64,000 bases of DNA from Actinokineospora enzanensis DSM 44649 (lineage in GTDB: Bacteria > Actinomycetota > Actinomycetes > Mycobacteriales > Pseudonocardiaceae), in contig NZ_KB894412.1 of NCBI RefSeq assembly GCF_000374445.1, positions 1 through 64,000 on the forward strand, given 5' to 3'. This document shows positions 61,607 to 64,000 of this stretch, one piece after another. The notes under the pieces are model-generated. The model was not told the origin of the DNA. It did not search any database and saw only the letters and a program-made list of their open reading frames with translations. The translations under genes and the position numbers were made by a program. Within the stretch, counting starts at the first letter, position 1. Each line of letters starts with the position of its first letter.

Positions 61607-62839
61607 TCAGGGAATCAGGTGGGCGTCCGGGTAGCGCGGTGAGTCGCGGTAGAACAGTCCGCGGTCGCAGTTCTTCAGGTGCAGGTCGAAGAACGCACCG
61701 ATGTAGTCGTGCTGCGCGACAACCGACCGGGTCGGGTCGATCGTGCCGATCAGCTGCTCGCGCGCGCCCGGCGGCAGTACCGAGGCCAGCTGGGGAACGG
61801 CGAACTGCAGGTCGGTATAGCCGTAGTGCTCCGACCCGGCCAGGTGGAGATCACGCTTCCACCCGCGCTGGTTCTTCCAGAACGTGCCCCAGCTCGGGTC
61901 GAGAGAGGTCTGGTGGGTGTGCGGGGTGACCTGACCGGTCTCCGGGTCCTTCAGATCCGAGCCAGCCAACATGAACGGACGGTCCAGCCCGTACTGAGTA
62001 GCCTGTCCGGGCACGTCAGGGGTACCCAGTGACCCGTCCAGGTCGATGCCTGCGTCGACCCGCCGGTCCACGTACATGGTCTCGGCCGAGGTGAAGCCGC
62101 CGTAGGAATGACCGAACATGCCGACGTGGTCGAGGTCGAGCGCCGACGACAGGCCGCGCGGCAGCGGGTGGTGCTCGGCGTCCGGGTTATCGCCGCGGGA
62201 GAGGCGGCGGAGCTGGTCGAGGACGAACCGCGAGTCCGCGACGCGGGCGTCGAGGGCGGTCTTGGCCGTCACCGGGTCGCTGCCGGTGGCCACGCCGGTC
62301 TCGACCCGGCCGCCGGGGAACATGACGAACGCGGACTCGAACGTGTGCGACATCGAGACCACGACGTACCCGCGCGAGGCCAGGTCGTCCACCATCGAGG
62401 AGTTCAACTCGCGCGGTCCGCCGAAGCCCGGCGAGAACAGCACCACCGGCCAACGGCCGTACGCGCGCGCGTCGGTGCGGGCCTGTCGGAGCGCCCCGCC
62501 CCAGTCAGCGCTGCCCGCCGGGATACCGAACGCGTCCGCCGCACCCTGGTCGACGATCGGGCCGGTACCCGCGGTCATCCAGGGCGCGCGCGGACCGCGG
62601 GACGACCCGTCGGACGGGTAGCTGATGGTCAGCATCACCTCGCGCTGACGGTCCTTCTTCCACGGATCTAACCGGCCGCGGTCGACCAGGTGGACGTCGG
62701 TGGTGCCGACCGCGTACCGACCGCTCAGGCCGGGGACCGTGATCGGCAGCTTGCCGCCGGTACTGGCCACCGCGGGCGTGGCCGCGGCGAGCGCGGTCAC
62801 CAGCGTCAGCCCGGCGACCCGTGCATACAAAGTGGACAT
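61607..62839 (-). CDS. Secreted alpha/beta hydrolase, PAF-acetylhydrolase-like
   Basis: 410 residues, signal peptide 1-26 (LTLVTALAAATPAVA). Alpha/beta-hydrolase fold with oxyanion region VVLFSPGFGG and nucleophile elbow GHSYGG (Ser about 242). His near the end is in SEHYGY, and Asp candidates are in DLDGSLG. It matches platelet-activating-factor acetylhydrolase-like/ lipase proteins of actinomycetes; the substrate is unknown (esters of short acyl chains). ATG 62839 is preceded by GAGGGG. Confidence 0.85.
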   Translation of the reverse strand: MSTLYARVAGLTLVTALAAATPAVASTGGKLPITVPGLSGRYAVGTTDVHLVDRGRLDPWKKDRQREVMLTISYPSDGSSRGPRAPWMTAGTGPIVDQGAADAFGIPAGSADWGGALRQARTDARAYGRWPVVLFSPGFGGPRELNSSMVDDLASRGYVVVSMSHTFESAFVMFPGGRVETGVATGSDPVTAKTALDARVADSRFVLDQLRRLSRGDNPDAEHHPLPRGLSSALDLDHVGMFGHSYGGFTSAETMYVDRRVDAGIDLDGSLGTPDVPGQATQYGLDRPFMLAGSDLKDPETGQVTPHTHQTSLDPSWGTFWKNQRGWKRDLHLAGSEHYGYTDLQFAVPQLASVLPPGAREQLIGTIDPTRSVVAQHDYIGAFFDLHLKNCDRGLFYRDSPRYPDAHLIP

Positions 62840-63086
62840 ATCCCCTCGTTCCCGTTGTGCTGGACGAGGCCATGCTGTCCTGGCCGAGGAGTGCCGCGCG
62901 TCGTCCCGCCGGTTGACCGCCCCTTCCGCCCGCAGGCGGATCGAACCCTGACCCGGCCTCCGCCCCCTGGCCGCGTACCCTCTCGTCACCCGCGATGTTT
63001 CCGCTGGTCACGGCCTATCGGGTGGTCGAGGGCGGCGCGACGGGGCAGGCTCGTGGGTGCTCTTCGCCGGACGAAGGAGACGGAAG

Positions 63087-64000
63087 ATGGCACTACTCGC
63101 CGACGGCGCGTGGCACGGCAAGATCTGGACCGGGTCCTGGACCGACGGGGGTGGCGGCGGATACCAGGCCGTCGAGCCCGCCACCGGGCAGCAGCTCGGC
63201 GAGGTCGGCCGGGCCACGCCCGCGGACGTGCGGGCGGCGGCCGAGCGGGCGGGCGCGGCCCAGCGGGCCTGGGCGACGGCCCCGCACGAGCAGCGCGCGG
63301 CGGTGCTGCGGCGGGCGGGCGACCTGCTGACCGAGCACGCCGAGGAGATCAAGGACTGGCTCGCGCGCGAGTCGGGCGCGATCCGGCCGTTCGGCGACTT
63401 CCAGGTCGGCACCAGCGCCCAGGAGTGCTACGAGGCGTCCGCGCTGCCGTCGCACCCGTACGGGGAGCTGCTGCGCACCGGGGCGCCCCGGCTGTCGTTC
63501 GCGCGGCGCGTCCCGGCCGGGGTGGTCGGCGTGATCGCGCCGTTCAACGTGCCGACCATCCTGGCCATCCGGGCCGTCGCGCCCGCGCTGGCCCTGGGCA
63601 ACGCGGTGCTGCTGAAGCCGGACCCGCGCACGGCGGTGTCCGGCGGCATGATGTTCGCCCGGATCTTCGCGGAGGCGGGCCTGCCCGAGGGCCTGCTCCA
63701 GGTGCTGCCCGGCGGCGCGGACGTGGGCGAGGCGCTGGTGACCGACCCGGCGGTGCGGATCATCGCGTTCACCGGCTCCACACGCGCGGGTCGCGCGGTG
63801 GGCTCGCTGGCGGGTCAGCACCTCAAGCGCGCCCACCTGGAGCTGGGCGGCAACTCGGCGCTGATCGTCCTGCCCGATGTGGACGTCGTGGGCGCCGCCT
63901 CGGTCGGTGCGTGGGGCACGTTCACCCACTCCGGCCAGATCTGCATGGCCACCAGCAGGCACCTGGTGCACGAGTCGATCGCCGAGGAGTACACGGCGGT
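63087..64000 (+). CDS. Aldehyde dehydrogenase, truncated by window end
   Basis: First about 304 residues of an NAD(P)-dependent aldehyde dehydrogenase (benzaldehyde/vanillin-type). Seen: NAD-site AFTGSTRAGRAVG, general base Glu in LELGGNSA (about 253), catalytic Cys in HSGQICMA (about 286), and substrate channel APFNVPTIL. A full enzyme would be 480-500 residues. ATG 63087 follows GAAGGAGACGG. The C-terminal part is outside the window. Divergent from the lipase-like gene. Confidence 0.92.
   Translation, partial: MALLADGAWHGKIWTGSWTDGGGGGYQAVEPATGQQLGEVGRATPADVRAAAERAGAAQRAWATAPHEQRAAVLRRAGDLLTEHAEEIKDWLARESGAIRPFGDFQVGTSAQECYEASALPSHPYGELLRTGAPRLSFARRVPAGVVGVIAPFNVPTILAIRAVAPALALGNAVLLKPDPRTAVSGGMMFARIFAEAGLPEGLLQVLPGGADVGEALVTDPAVRIIAFTGSTRAGRAVGSLAGQHLKRAHLELGGNSALIVLPDVDVVGAASVGAWGTFTHSGQICMATSRHLVHESIAEEYTA

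Noticed and set aside
1-64000. tRNA, rRNA, insertion sequences, integrases, riboswitches
   Set aside because: No cloverleaf with a T-loop signature, rRNA stretch, transposase motif, terminal inverted repeats, or known riboswitch core was recognised by eye. A tRNAscan/Infernal search could still find one.

Overview
High-GC actinomycete DNA, most likely from a filamentous member of the Pseudonocardiales. The evidence is the strong G/C bias at codon third positions, paired HTH-DUF5753 and DUF397 genes, a SARP/AfsR regulator, a GAF-ANTAR protein, a GT87 mannosyltransferase, LAxTG wall anchoring, and frequent GTG starts just downstream of TANNNT -10 boxes. No tRNA, rRNA, insertion sequence, integrase, plasmid origin or CRISPR array was seen. 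The window carries several defence or self/non-self recognition genes set among ordinary metabolic, envelope and regulatory genes.

Layout. 1-5.1 kb: a 1594-residue SF1 helicase fused to a Vsr-like nuclease. 5.4-6.2 kb: a decayed WD40 gene. 6.3-12.2 kb: DyP peroxidase diverging from a beta-helix lipoprotein, a membrane-anchored unknown, and an LAxTG wall protein. 12.2-16.3 kb: a caspase-like protease fused to an SF1 helicase. 16.5-24.8 kb: a broken GNAT, an unknown protein, an NmrA/EamA operon with its divergent LysR regulator, a solute-binding/membrane pair, and a WGR beta-propeller. 25.3-33.8 kb: amidohydrolase, NACHT STAND protein with membrane helices, Vgb-like propeller, orphan wHTH-TPR protein, GAF-ANTAR, GT87 transferase. 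33.9-39.5 kb: a polymorphic toxin with a C-terminal deaminase and an N-terminal AGN-type motif, three DUF397 genes with two HTH-DUF5753 regulators, and a ChrB-like protein. 39.5-43.1 kb: a second NACHT STAND gene split by a frameshift. 43.2-49.6 kb: a two-component system, an S8 protease and an MFS transporter. 49.5-56.9 kb: a NYN/LOTUS RNase diverging from a compact operon encoding an EACC1-like adaptor, a caspase-FGE fusion, two large unrecognised proteins and a Bax-inhibitor-1 family membrane protein. 56.9-64 kb: SARP-NB-ARC-TPR regulator, CmtR-like repressor, vanadium-haloperoxidase-like phosphatase, PAF-acetylhydrolase-like lipase, and a truncated aldehyde dehydrogenase.

The strongest candidate for an undescribed system is the 50438-56862 operon. 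It combines a small constant adaptor, a caspase with an FGE-type ligand-binding tail, two unknown proteins that could act as sensor or regulator, and a BI-1 type membrane protein. The caspase-helicase fusion, the two NACHT proteins that share a short N-terminal amyloid-like motif, and the deaminase toxin make this a window rich in NTP-dependent conflict machinery.
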